From Deltaproteobacteria bacterium (lineage in GTDB: Bacteria; Desulfobacterota; Desulfobaccia; Desulfobaccales; 0-14-0-80-60-11), in NCBI GenBank assembly GCA_003599195.1, contig QZIZ01000003.1, forward strand, positions 1-36,812: 36,812 bases of DNA, given 5' to 3'. Of this stretch, positions 22,250 through 30,422 are shown piece by piece. Position numbers and translations under genes: made by a program. The notes beneath the pieces were generated by a model that saw only the letters and a list, made by a program, of their open reading frames with translations, was not told where the DNA came from and ran no database searches. Within the stretch, counting starts at the first letter, position 1. Each line of letters starts with the position of its first letter.

Positions 22250-23806
22250 CTAAAACGCCCCTCGTCCCCGGAAAGCCCGCACCTTGACCGGCTCATAATC
22301 CGCCGCCCCCGCGCCCGCCATTCCCTGGGCCAGCCGCACGGCCCCTTCCAATGCGTCCGGACCGTCGTCGTGCAGGGTGCGGGAAGGGAAATAGAGCAGC
22401 TGCTCCACCAGCAGCTCCTGGTCCGATTGGCCCCGGATGAAGCGGATCTTGCCCCGCTCCATCAAGGGGCTGAGGCTGGCCACCCGGGTCTCCTTGGCCA
22501 GGCGGCTGGTGACTCCCTTGACCGGCAGCATTTGGCCCCGTTCCTTCCCCAGACGGTCGAATTCCTTGAGCAGCAGGCGCTGGAAGAGGTTGTCCTCCAC
22601 CCCGAAAATCTGGTAGCCGTATTCCTGGTGCCGGTTGAAAATGGCCCCCAGGGTCTGCTCCAGGGTGGTTTTCTGAATGAACGCGTCCATCACATAAAAG
22701 ACCATCTCCCCCGGGTCCCAACCCACGGTGATTGCGGCCTTGTAATCGGAGCCGGCCCCGCTTTCCAGGGAGGGGTCGAAGAAACCCGCCACCACCAGGT
22801 TCCGGTCTTTCAAGATGTCCGGGTGGTAGTAGTGGATCCACTCCTCCTTGAAAAACCCGGACTCCGGCGCGGGTTCGTTCATCTTTTCCCGGTTGAAGGC
22901 CAGGGTTCCCATCATCTGCTTCTGCTGGGCGAGCCGGGCTGCGGGATGCCGGGCCTCCCACAGGGAGGAGCCGTCATCCTGGAGGGCCCGGTAAATCCGC
23001 CGCCGGAAATGGCAATAGGGCTCCTCCGGGCTGGTCAGCATCAGGTGCAGGGCGCTCTTCCACCTCAAAATGGTGCCGATGATCATCAGGCTGCCGGTGG
23101 CGTCCAGGGCCGGATAGACCGCAGACTTCACCCAATCCAGGATTTGCTGCACGATCTCCGGATTGCGCACGTTGGCGTCGTTTTCCAGGTCGTCCAGGAT
23201 CACCAAATCCGGCCGCCATTGCCGGTGCTTCAGCCCCCGGAGGCGCTGCCCCCGGCCCCGGGCCTTCACCCGGATGTCGTTTAAGGTGACGAAATCATCC
23301 ACCGCCTTATTGGCCTTCACCAGTTGCCCGAAATCCTGCTGCAGCCTCTCGTTGTAAAGGAGTTCAAGGTAGAGGTACCCCGTCAGGTCGCTGGCCAGAT
23401 CCTCGCTGTCGCTGCCGATGAGGATGAAATGCCGCCGGTTGAAACAGAGCTGGTGCAGGACATAGCCGAAGGAGCACACCGTGGTCTTGGCGAATTCCCG
23501 GGGCGCGGCCACCGCCACCGGGGTGACCACGTCTGCCCCCCGCTGCTCCAGGAATCCCACCAACTCGTAGTGGAAGGCCGCGGGTGCTTTGTCGAAATAG
23601 TGGGGAAGATAGGTGCGGCAGAAAAAGAGGGGATCGGCTGCGGCCCGGTCCCGGCGGGTCTTTTGCTTCTCTTCGCTGTCTTCCCAAAACGGCGTCACCT
23701 CCAGGGTGAGGCGCATCAGGATGTCGTCGGCCTTCTGGCGGAACTCCGCTTTGGTCAGCTTCTTCTTCAATGTCATAGCGTCTTTGGCTCTATGATCGAG
23801 GTTCAT
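22250..23806 (-). CDS. Terminase large subunit
   Basis: This is a 518-aa packaging motor and nuclease. The ATPase region has Walker A-like APREFAKTT (residues 101-109, where a Glu replaces the usual Gly) and Walker B LVILDDLEND with acids at 205-206. The coupling/motif III area is SLMIIGTILRWKSA. The nuclease region shows the metal-binding acids FFDPSLESGAGSDY (D344), the GVEDN acids (about 404-405) and HDDGPDALEGA (480-484). It lies after the small subunit and before the portal. The motor and nuclease residues look intact, so a working motor is plausible. The start chosen has AGGA about 9 bases upstream. Confidence 0.9.
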   Translation of the reverse strand: MNLDHRAKDAMTLKKKLTKAEFRQKADDILMRLTLEVTPFWEDSEEKQKTRRDRAAADPLFFCRTYLPHYFDKAPAAFHYELVGFLEQRGADVVTPVAVAAPREFAKTTVCSFGYVLHQLCFNRRHFILIGSDSEDLASDLTGYLYLELLYNERLQQDFGQLVKANKAVDDFVTLNDIRVKARGRGQRLRGLKHRQWRPDLVILDDLENDANVRNPEIVQQILDWVKSAVYPALDATGSLMIIGTILRWKSALHLMLTSPEEPYCHFRRRIYRALQDDGSSLWEARHPAARLAQQKQMMGTLAFNREKMNEPAPESGFFKEEWIHYYHPDILKDRNLVVAGFFDPSLESGAGSDYKAAITVGWDPGEMVFYVMDAFIQKTTLEQTLGAIFNRHQEYGYQIFGVEDNLFQRLLLKEFDRLGKERGQMLPVKGVTSRLAKETRVASLSPLMERGKIRFIRGQSDQELLVEQLLYFPSRTLHDDGPDALEGAVRLAQGMAGAGAADYEPVKVRAFRGRGAF

Positions 23807-23834
23807 TAACCGATCCTGTTAAGAAGCGGCAGCA

Positions 23835-24317
23835 CTATTTCCCCAATTCCCCATCGTTTTCCAGATTCCGGAAAAACTCCTGGATGCGGCCGGTTATAAT
23901 CTTCATTTCTTCTGCGTCCGTCACCCAGGTCCTTAAGAATTCGCTGAAACGGTCCATCACCTCCAGGGACACGGCCTTCAGATCGGACCCCTGGGAGCAG
24001 AGGCGTTCAATCAGGGTGAGGATCTTGGTAAGTTCATCCAACTCCTGGGGCTTCAGCGCCCCCTGGATCAACAGCCTCCCGGTCTTTTCCCGGAGGAGCC
24101 CCTTCAGAGCCTCCCCCAGCCACCGGGGGGAGACCAGCACTTGCAGCCGCTTTTCGTCCCAGCGGCCTTCCCGCTGCCAGCGCTGAAGAGTGGAGAGGGC
24201 CACGGGAAACAGCCCTTGAATCTCCTCCAGGCTCTTACCGGCCAGGTACAGGGACTGTGCTTCTTCCAGGTAAAGGTCTCTCTTGCCGGATCGGGTTCTC
24301 TTGCGGTTGGCCGTCAT
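23835..24317 (-). CDS. Terminase small subunit (DUF1804-like)
   Basis: This is a 160-aa protein starting MTANRKRTRSGKRDLYLEEA at 24317 (GGAGG just upstream). A 5' extension to 24380 is possible but unsupported. The N-terminal basic part and HTH (AQSLYLAGKSLEEIQGLFPVALSTLQRWQREGRWDEKR) are the typical DNA-recognition fold of terminase small subunits. The C-terminal helices (TKILTLIERLCSQGSDLKAVSLEV...FLRTWVTDAEEMKIITGRIQEFF) form the oligomer. It begins the packaging module and recognises packaging sites. No candidate pac site is claimed here. Confidence 0.82.
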   Translation of the reverse strand: MTANRKRTRSGKRDLYLEEAQSLYLAGKSLEEIQGLFPVALSTLQRWQREGRWDEKRLQVLVSPRWLGEALKGLLREKTGRLLIQGALKPQELDELTKILTLIERLCSQGSDLKAVSLEVMDRFSEFLRTWVTDAEEMKIITGRIQEFFRNLENDGELGK

Positions 24318-24462
24318 GGTCCTCCAGGGTATAGGGGAAAATCGCTGAAATATCCAGAACGCCTGAGACAATCTGCGCAAGATCGCTCTTTTTTGAGCTA
24401 AAACTAAATAATTTCTACTCTTCAGCTTTTATCTCCATTAACCCCCCAAAATTGCCATATTA

Positions 24463-24528
24463 CTGACCACTGACCGCTAACCGCTGATCACTGATCACTG
24501 ATTACTGACCCCTGACCCCTGACCCCTG
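24463..24528. repeat. Heptamer array (CTGACCC/CTGATCA type)
   Basis: Nine units in perfect 7-bp phase include three identical CTGACCC units, two CTGATCA and one CTGATTA. It overlaps the last codons of the HTH gene at 24488. The gap 24318-24487 holds no gene. Confidence 0.92.
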
Positions 24529-24706
24529 TTTCCAAATCCCCATCCGCCAGTTTCCGGAGCACCGCGCTTTCCAGAATCCGCACCGTGCCGCTGTTCAATT
24601 TGACGCCCTGGAGCTTGCCCTCCCAAAACCAGCGGTACACCGTGGAGCGGGAAACCGCCAATTGCCGGGCCACCTCCCGGGGACGCAACAGTCGTTCTTG
24701 GGACAT
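24488..24706 (-). CDS. HTH_17/excisionase-family DNA-binding protein opening the cluster
   Basis: This is a 72-aa protein starting MSQERLLRPREVARQLAVSR at 24706, chosen because GGAGGT lies 7 bases upstream. Longer upstream frames lack a ribosome site and read through heptamer repeats. The winged-helix HTH motif (PREVARQLAVSRSTVYRWFWEGKLQGVKLNSGTVRI) matches the MerR-like HTH_17/excisionase fold. The last 13 or so residues (GVRGQGSVISDQ) are translated from the heptamer array, so the C-terminus is not a protein-family tail. It is the first gene before the terminase and could be a regulator of the particle operon. A clear homologue lies on the other strand at 25274-25453. Confidence 0.82.
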   Translation of the reverse strand: MSQERLLRPREVARQLAVSRSTVYRWFWEGKLQGVKLNSGTVRILESAVLRKLADGDLETGVRGQGSVISDQ

Positions 24707-24726
24707 CAGCTTTACCTCCATAAAAA

Positions 24727-24754
24727 GTTCCGGGTTCCGAGTTCCGAGTGCCAA
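24727..24754. repeat. Heptamer array (GTTCCGA type)
   Basis: Four units (GTTCCGG, GTTCCGA twice, GTGCCAA) are in phase, located just upstream of the HTH ribosome site. Confidence 0.85.
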
Positions 24755-24794
24755 GGTAGGCGTAAGAGGAACTTTTTGAGATTTGCAGGTGCGC

Positions 24795-24822
24795 TTTATG
24801 CTCACGAATGACAGTCTTTCAA
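24795..24822 (-). promoter_or_regulatory. Candidate sigma-70-type promoter for the minus-strand cluster
   Basis: On the minus strand TTGAAA (24817-24822) and a -10-like CATAAA (24795-24800) are 16 bp apart, about 90 bp before the HTH start codon. The -10 match is partial, so this is only a candidate. Confidence 0.3.
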
Positions 24823-24963
24823 GAATCGTGGCGTTTGGCGGCACAGTTGTCCTCTTCTGACCCGGAAGCGAATCTGAGAAGAAAGGCAGGGAAGGAAAAC
24901 CGGGATGAAAGGGGAAAAGGTGAAAAGGAAAAAAATTTAGTGGAAACCTGCCTTTTTCAATTT

Positions 24964-24993
24964 CCCCTAGGGCTGATCCCTAACCCCTAGGGG
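24964..24993. repeat. CCCCTAGGG(G) palindrome pair
   Basis: Two palindromic CCCCTAGGG boxes start 20 bp apart, two helical turns, which would suit a dimeric operator in the divergent region. Function is unproven. Confidence 0.5.
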
Positions 24994-25140
24994 CCGGGCC
25001 CAAACACCCCGCCATAAATCTGGGGGGAAGAAGCAGGAAATAGTTGTTTATTTAACGGGAGGTTGAATTGCTGAAGACTTTAACAATATCCAGGAAAATT
25101 TGGTCTGAGTTTAGTCAAGCAGGGGCATGGAAACCCGTTT

Positions 25141-25217
25141 GAACCTCAAACCTCAACCCTTGACTTCGAACTTCAAGCCATAAACTTGGAACTCGGAACC
25201 AGGAACTCGGAACTCAT
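25141..25217. repeat. Heptamer array (AACTCGG / AAACCTC type)
   Basis: Eleven consecutive 7-bp units fill the segment in phase from 25141 to 25217. The unit sequence drifts along the array (GAACCTC at the start, AACTCGG at the end), but the period does not break. Confidence 0.85.
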
Positions 25218-25273
25218 CTGGCCCCCCCTTTGCATCCCTGATCATGAAAAGTTATGGTTAAGGAGGGAAACCG

Positions 25274-25453
25274 ATGGAATGGCCTTTGAGCAAGCGTTTT
25301 TTCCGGCCTGATGAGGTTGCCGGCTTTCTGGCCCTTTCCCGGCGCACCGTCTACCGCATGATCCGGGACGGCCGTCTCCAGGCCGTTAAATGGGGCTCCG
25401 GACCATGGCGCATTCCCCGGGAAGCCGTGCTGGCTTTGCTGCCCCCGGATTAG
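25274..25453 (+). CDS. HTH_17/excisionase-family DNA-binding protein
   Basis: This 59-aa protein begins MEWPLSKRFFRPDEVAGFLA and continues SRRTVYRMIRDGRLQAVKWG, then SGPWRIPREAVLALLPPD. It is a complete HTH_17 domain of the MerR-like/excisionase fold, with an AGGAGG site 7 bases before the ATG, and is certainly expressible. It aligns with the minus-strand HTH protein at 24488-24706 (RPxEVAxxLAxSRxTVYR..xGxLQxVKxxSGxxRI). It is encoded divergently from the phage-type cluster and 75 bp ahead of the receiver-TPR gene on the same strand. It may be an activator or repressor for the divergent region. Confidence 0.85.
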   Translation: MEWPLSKRFFRPDEVAGFLALSRRTVYRMIRDGRLQAVKWGSGPWRIPREAVLALLPPD

Positions 25454-25527
25454 CAGGGAGATTAATTTTTCCCTTTTATCGTGCCGATAATTATTCAGTA
25501 CCATTTTGCCCAGACTTTTTAAAAATT

Positions 25528-26745
25528 ATGGCCACGTCTAAGTCCCGCAGACCCGCAAAGGATGTCCACCAGAACCTCTTTGGCCCCCTGAACGTTCTGG
25601 TGGTGGATGATATGCCCGCCATCCGGCGGATGCTCAAGCAGATGCTGTTGTTGCTGGGGGTTAACGGCCGCATCGGCGAAGCCAACGATGGGGTGGAAGC
25701 CTGGGATATCCTTCAGCATATCCCCTATGATCTGGTGATCTGCGACATCAATATGCCCCGCATGAACGGCCTGGAACTCCTGCGCGTCATGCGCGCCAAC
25801 CCCAGGTATGAAACCACGCCGTTTTTGATGATTACCGGCGAGGTCTCCGATGATGTGGTGGCCGTGGCCGCGGAAAGCGAAGTGGACAGCTATCTGCTCA
25901 AGCCTTTTCAGGCCGCGGCCCTGGAAAGCCGCATACTGGAGATAATCAGGAAAAAACTGCACCCCAGCGGCGGGGAAGGCGTCTTTCTCCAGGCCCAAAA
26001 GCTCAAGATGAACGGACAACCGGAACAAGCCCTGCAATTGTTGGACAGGCTCATTAAACCCCCTTATAAAAAACAGGCTAAGACCTTCAGCCTGGCGGGG
26101 GAGTGTTTCCTGGCCCTGGGAGATTACCAGCAAGCCGAGGAGCTTTTTACGCAGGCCCGGGAAGTAAACCCCAAGTACCTGAAAACTTATCAGAACCTGG
26201 CGGCGCTGCTGGAAGAACGCGGCCGCCTGGAGGAGGCCCGGGAGTGTCTGGAAGAGGCCCGGGCCTTAAGCCCCCTGAACACCGAACGCCTCTTTCATCT
26301 GGGACAGCTCTGTCTCCGGACCGGACAACAGGAAGAGGCGCAGCAGTATTTGCGGCAATGCCTGAAAAACGGCCATACTTTTGTTAATTCCCATCGACAG
26401 GAGGCCGGAGAGGTCTTTCTCCAGGCGGGGTTGTCGGCCGAAGCCGAAAACCTGTTCACCCAATCTTTGCAGGAAGACCCGCAAAACCTGCACCTGTACA
26501 ATCGTTTGGGGATCGCCTTGCGGCAGCAGCAGAAGCATCGGGAGGCCCTGGCCTGCTACCAGAAGGCCCTGAAGGTGGACCCCAAGAGTGAAAAAATCTA
26601 CTACAATCTGGGCATCCTCTATTTCGACTTAGGAGAAAAGGAAAAGTCCCTGGACGCCTTCAAAAAGGCCCTGAGATTACGCCCCAAGTTCCCGGAAGCC
26701 CTCGATTTTGTCAAACGCCACTTTCAAAATCAAGCCTCGGCTTAG
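25528..26745 (+). CDS. Response regulator: CheY-like receiver plus TPR repeats
   Basis: This is a 405-aa cytoplasmic protein. The receiver domain spans about residues 20-140: acidic pair D27-D28 in LVVDDMP, phospho-acceptor D73 in LVICDINMP, T103 in LMITGE and K125 in LLKPF, so all key residues are there. Residues about 150-400 are TPR repeats (for example EQALQLLDRLIKPPYKKQAK, GDYQQAEELFTQAREVNPKY, REALACYQKALKVDPKSEKI, YYNLGILYFDLGEKEKSLDA). No DNA-binding or enzymatic output is present, so output is protein-protein contact. The start ATG at 25528 lacks a clear ribosome site but gives the right domain boundary. No sensor kinase is in the window. Confidence 0.9.
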   Translation: MATSKSRRPAKDVHQNLFGPLNVLVVDDMPAIRRMLKQMLLLLGVNGRIGEANDGVEAWDILQHIPYDLVICDINMPRMNGLELLRVMRANPRYETTPFLMITGEVSDDVVAVAAESEVDSYLLKPFQAAALESRILEIIRKKLHPSGGEGVFLQAQKLKMNGQPEQALQLLDRLIKPPYKKQAKTFSLAGECFLALGDYQQAEELFTQAREVNPKYLKTYQNLAALLEERGRLEEARECLEEARALSPLNTERLFHLGQLCLRTGQQEEAQQYLRQCLKNGHTFVNSHRQEAGEVFLQAGLSAEAENLFTQSLQEDPQNLHLYNRLGIALRQQQKHREALACYQKALKVDPKSEKIYYNLGILYFDLGEKEKSLDAFKKALRLRPKFPEALDFVKRHFQNQASA

Positions 26746-26767
26746 CCTGTCAACTCTAAGATTCAAC

Positions 26768-26796
26768 TTGCTTTTCTCCCCTTTTCAGCTTAAATT
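26768..26796 (+). promoter_or_regulatory. Candidate promoter upstream of ftsH
   Basis: TTGCTT (26768-26773) and TAAATT (26791-26796) are 17 bp apart, in the only AT-rich part of the gap before ftsH. Each box matches the sigma-70 consensus at about four of six positions. It would drive the ftsH-folP-cdaA-ybbR-uppP run. Confidence 0.4.
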
Positions 26797-26848
26797 AATA
26801 CTATCAGGCCGCGTAGTAGCCTTTGGTTCCCTGAAAGCAAGGTAGATA

Positions 26849-28723
26849 ATGAATAACCGCTTAAGCCCATTTTATAAGAACATTGCCCTGTGGCTGCTCA
26901 TCACCCTGGTAATGATCTTTTTGTTCAATTATTTCAACACCGCGGAGCATGCCCGGACCCGGGCCACCATCACCTACAGCCAGTTCCTGGAGTTGGTGAA
27001 GGCCGGCAAGGTCACCAAGGTCACCCTCCAGGGCGAGGAGATCACCGGGGAGCAGGCCGACGGCAAACCCTTCAAGAGCTATTCCCCCGCGGACCCGGAA
27101 CTGGTCAAGGTCCTCCAGTCCAAAAAGGTGGAGATCACCGCCAAGCCCAAGGACGACTCTCCCTGGTACACCACGCTCCTGATCTCCTGGCTGCCCATGC
27201 TGGTTCTGGTGGGCATCTGGATCTTCTTCATGCGCCAGATGCAGTCCGGCGGCGGCAAGGCCATGTCCTTCGGCAAGAGCCGGGCCCGGCTGATGACGGA
27301 AAACACCATCAAGGTCACCTTCAACGACGTGGCCGGCATTGAAGAAGCCAAGGAAGAGACCGCGGAGATCATCGAGTTCCTGAAGGATCCCAAGAGGTTC
27401 ACCCGCCTGGGCGGCCGGATCCCCAAAGGGGTGCTGTTGGTGGGCGCGCCCGGTACCGGCAAAACTTTGTTGGCCCGGGCCATTGCCGGGGAAGCCGGGG
27501 TTCCCTTCTTCAGCATCAGCGGCTCCGATTTCGTGGAGATGTTCGTGGGCGTGGGTGCGGCCCGGGTGCGGGACCTGTTCATCCAGGGCAAGAAAAGCGC
27601 GCCCTGCATCATCTTCATCGATGAAATCGACGCGGTGGGCCGCCACCGGGGCGCGGGTCTGGGCGGGGGCCACGATGAACGGGAGCAGACCTTAAACCAG
27701 CTCCTGGTGGAGATGGACGGCTTCGAGGCCAATGAAGGGGTCATCCTCATCGCCGCCACCAACCGCCCCGACGTTCTCGATCCGGCCCTGCTGCGGCCGG
27801 GCCGCTTCGACCGGCAGGTGGTGGTGCCCGTCCCCGATCTCAAGGGGCGGGAAGCTATCCTCAAGGTGCATACCCGCCGCACCCCCGTGGCCGAGAGCGT
27901 GGACCTCTCCATCCTGGCCCGGGGCACCCCCGGCTTCTCCGGGGCCGACCTGGAAAATTTGGTCAACGAAGCCGCCTTGTTTGCCGCCCGGTCCAACAAA
28001 GAGCTGATCACCATGGAGGATTTCGAGCAGGCCAAGGATAAGGTCCTCATGGGCTCGGAAAGAAAGAGCCTGATTCTGAGTGAAGACGAACGCAAGAACA
28101 CCGCCTACCACGAGGCGGGCCATGCCCTGGTGGGCCGGCTCACCCCCGGCACCGACCCCATTCACAAGGTCACCATTATTCCCCGGGGCCGGGCTTTGGG
28201 CCTCACCCAGTATCTGCCCATCGACGAGCGGCATACCTACCCCAAGGAATACCTGGTGGCCAGGCTCATTGTCCTCTTGGGAGGCCGGGCCGCAGAAGAG
28301 CTGGTCTTCCAGCACTTCACCACCGGCGCGGGCAACGACCTGGAGCGGGCTACGGATCTGGCCCGGAAAATGGTGTGCAACTGGGGCATGAGCGAAGAGC
28401 TGGGCCCGGTTACTTTCGGCAAACGGGAAGAGCACATCTTCCTGGGCCGGGAGTTCGCCCAGGCCAAGGACTTCAGCGAGGAGACGGCCCGCCTGATCGA
28501 CGGCGCCATCAAGAAACTGGTCCTTAACGCCTCCAACCAGGCCCTGGATTTGCTCCGGACCCACCGGGCCCAATTGCAGGCCCTGGCCCAGGCCCTCCTG
28601 GAGAAAGAGACCCTGGACAGCGCCGAGATCGATAAGATTCTGGAATCTCTTCAGGAGCCTGACGCCGGCGAGGAGCCCCGGGACCCTGCCTTGGACCTAT
28701 CCTTAAGTCTCCAACAGGCGTAA
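26849..28723 (+). CDS. ftsH: ATP-dependent zinc metalloprotease FtsH
   Basis: This is a membrane-anchored AAA+ protease of 624 aa. Two TM segments (about residues 10-30 and 108-128) flank a periplasmic region. The AAA domain has Walker A GAPGTGKT (199-206), Walker B IIFIDEID (254-261) and the second region of homology around 305-322 ([19 protein letters not shown]). The peptidase has HEAGH (421-425) and the third zinc ligand, D497, in [12 protein letters not shown]. All residues needed for activity are visible. It degrades misassembled membrane proteins and short-lived regulators. A ribosome site (AAGG) lies 7 or so bases before the ATG. The gene ends 2 bp before folP. Confidence 0.97.
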   Translation: MNNRLSPFYKNIALWLLITLVMIFLFNYFNTAEHARTRATITYSQFLELVKAGKVTKVTLQGEEITGEQADGKPFKSYSPADPELVKVLQSKKVEITAKPKDDSPWYTTLLISWLPMLVLVGIWIFFMRQMQSGGGKAMSFGKSRARLMTENTIKVTFNDVAGIEEAKEETAEIIEFLKDPKRFTRLGGRIPKGVLLVGAPGTGKTLLARAIAGEAGVPFFSISGSDFVEMFVGVGAARVRDLFIQGKKSAPCIIFIDEIDAVGRHRGAGLGGGHDEREQTLNQLLVEMDGFEANEGVILIAATNRPDVLDPALLRPGRFDRQVVVPVPDLKGREAILKVHTRRTPVAESVDLSILARGTPGFSGADLENLVNEAALFAARSNKELITMEDFEQAKDKVLMGSERKSLILSEDERKNTAYHEAGHALVGRLTPGTDPIHKVTIIPRGRALGLTQYLPIDERHTYPKEYLVARLIVLLGGRAAEELVFQHFTTGAGNDLERATDLARKMVCNWGMSEELGPVTFGKREEHIFLGREFAQAKDFSEETARLIDGAIKKLVLNASNQALDLLRTHRAQLQALAQALLEKETLDSAEIDKILESLQEPDAGEEPRDPALDLSLSLQQA

Positions 28724-28725
28724 GG

Positions 28726-29616
28726 ATGAGCAGAGTTCCCGGCGCTTCGGGGAGCACCGCAACCGGAAAGCATCGCCTGGCTTGGGCCGATCTCCTGAAA
28801 GCCCCCCATCCTCTGATCATGGGGGTGGTGAACGTCACCCCCGATTCCTTCTCCGACGGCGGCCGCTTTTTTGACGCAACCGCGGCCCTGGCCCAGGCCC
28901 GGGCCCTGGCCGCGGCCGGAGCCGACATCCTGGACATCGGCGGCGAATCCACCCGTCCTTTCGCGGACCCCGTGCCCCTTGAGGAAGAACTGCGCCGGGT
29001 GGTCCCGGTCATTCAAGCCCTGGCCGCGGAGATCGGCCTCCCCATCTCCATCGACACCTACAAGGCCCCGGTGGCCCGGGCGGCCCTGGAAGCCGGGGCT
29101 ACGGTGATCAACGATATCAGCGCCCTGCGCTTCGACCCGGAGATGGCCGAGCTTGCGGCCGCTCATCAGGTTCCGGTAATCTTAATGCATATGCAGGGCA
29201 CCCCCCGCGACATGCAGGTTGAGCCCCGTTACGGCGATCTGCTGGGGGAGGTCAAGGCCTTTTTTCAAGAACGCCTGGAATTTGCCGCATCCCGGGAAAT
29301 CTCCCGGGACCTGCTGGTCCTGGACCCGGGCATCGGCTTCGGCAAGACCTGGTCCCATAACCTGGAAATCCTCAATCATCTGGATACGTTTTTAGACCTG
29401 GGCTGCCCCCTGCTGGCGGGGCCCTCCCGCAAGGCCTTCATCGGCCACATCCTGGGTCTGCCCAACGGCGAAGTGCGGGACATCGGCACCCTGGCCGCCC
29501 TGGGAATGGCGGTGCTTAAGGGCGCGAAGATCGTCCGCACCCACAACGCCGCCTATGCCCGGCAGTTTCTCACGGTGCTGGAGGCCATCCGCACCGGAGA
29601 GCTGCCTCAGAAATAA
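28726..29616 (+). CDS. folP: Dihydropteroate synthase
   Basis: This is a 296-aa cytoplasmic enzyme that condenses para-aminobenzoate with dihydropterin pyrophosphate in folate synthesis. Motifs: IMGVVNVTPDSFSDGG (about 31-46), DILDIGGESTRP (68-78), PISIDTYKAPVARAALEAGA, VINDISAL, LDPGIGFGK and GPSRKAFIG; the TIM-barrel ends in VRTHN. An N-terminal extension of about 20 residues (MSRVPGASGSTATGKHRLAW) is not conserved. It starts 2 bp after ftsH with an overlapping ribosome signal. The ftsH-folP-cdaA order is widespread in bacteria. Confidence 0.97.
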   Translation: MSRVPGASGSTATGKHRLAWADLLKAPHPLIMGVVNVTPDSFSDGGRFFDATAALAQARALAAAGADILDIGGESTRPFADPVPLEEELRRVVPVIQALAAEIGLPISIDTYKAPVARAALEAGATVINDISALRFDPEMAELAAAHQVPVILMHMQGTPRDMQVEPRYGDLLGEVKAFFQERLEFAASREISRDLLVLDPGIGFGKTWSHNLEILNHLDTFLDLGCPLLAGPSRKAFIGHILGLPNGEVRDIGTLAALGMAVLKGAKIVRTHNAAYARQFLTVLEAIRTGELPQK

Positions 29617-29621
29617 CCGTG

Positions 29622-30422
29622 ATGACCTACCTTTCCCAACTACGCTGGCAGGACGCCGCGGACATCATCCTGGTGGCCGTCATCATCTACCAGGTCCTGC
29701 TCTTTCTCAAGGGCACCCAGGCCATCCAGGTGCTGGCGGGCATGTTCCTCCTCTTTTTGTTGTATCTGGGGGCCAGGAGGCTGGAACTGTTCACCCTGGA
29801 ATGGCTCCTGGACGGCATTGTCAGAAGCTTTCTCCTAATTGTCATTATTCTCTTTCAGGCCGATATCCGCCGGGTCTTAAGCCGTATGGGCCGCAAGGCC
29901 CTGGCCCCCGCCGACTCCTCCGAACCCATGATCCTGGAGGAAATTTGCGACGCGGTGGAGACCCTGGCCAGCCAGCGCATCGGCGCCCTCATCATTCTGG
30001 AGAGGCAGATCGGCCTGTCCAACTATATGGAAGGGGCCGTGAAACTGGACGCCCTGGTCACCAAGGAACTCCTGGTCTCCCTGTTCTGGCCCCATACCCC
30101 CACCCATGACGGCGCGGTGATTATCCAGGGCGACCGCATCATTGCCGCGGGTTGTCTCCTCCCCCTGTCCGCCAGCGCCGAACTGGACCCCACCCTGGGG
30201 ACCCGGCACCGGGCTGCAGTGGGGCTTTCTGAAAACAGCGACGCCTTGGCCCTGGTGGTCTCGGAGACTTACGGCCAGGTCTCCCTGGCCCGGGGAGGGA
30301 AGATTATCCGCAATCTCTCCCGCTTGCAGCTCCGCCAGACCTTGAAAGATATCGTGGAACCCCTTGCTGGAAAAAGAGGCACCTGGATTGAAAGGCTTAT
30401 TCGGTTCTTTGGGGCGCCATAA
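29622..30422 (+). CDS. cdaA: Diadenylate cyclase CdaA
   Basis: This enzyme makes the second messenger c-di-AMP from two ATP. Three TM helices lie within residues about 12-80 (DIILVAVIIYQVLLFL, MFLLFLLYLGA, SFLLIVIILFQ). The DAC domain carries the catalytic THDGAVIIQGD (DGA at 163-165) and GTRHRAAVGLSE (193-204) motifs, so it should be active. The ATG at 29622 is used. A GTG at 29619 is equally close to the folP stop. It overlaps the following ybbR gene, whose product is the usual regulator of CdaA. The usual third partner, glmM, is absent here. Confidence 0.96.
   Translation: MTYLSQLRWQDAADIILVAVIIYQVLLFLKGTQAIQVLAGMFLLFLLYLGARRLELFTLEWLLDGIVRSFLLIVIILFQADIRRVLSRMGRKALAPADSSEPMILEEICDAVETLASQRIGALIILERQIGLSNYMEGAVKLDALVTKELLVSLFWPHTPTHDGAVIIQGDRIIAAGCLLPLSASAELDPTLGTRHRAAVGLSENSDALALVVSETYGQVSLARGGKIIRNLSRLQLRQTLKDIVEPLAGKRGTWIERLIRFFGAP

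Larger units (their letters stand above)
24707..25273. other. Divergent intergenic region between the two HTH genes
   Basis: This 567-bp region holds no gene I can support. It contains heptamer arrays (24727-24754, 25141-25217), a CCCCTAGGG pair (24964-24993) and A-rich purine tracts near 24890-24950. It would carry the promoters of both directions, and so the regulatory centre for the particle genes if the HTH proteins bind here. No integrase, transposase or attachment site is visible. Confidence 0.6.

Noticed and set aside
24400-25270. Mu-type transposition ends or attachment site
   Set aside because: I found no terminal TG...CA pair with paired direct repeats at both cluster ends, and no transposase or integrase.
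27079-28573. Minus-strand reading frames opposite ftsH
   Set aside because: They are shadows of ftsH, whose motifs are complete.
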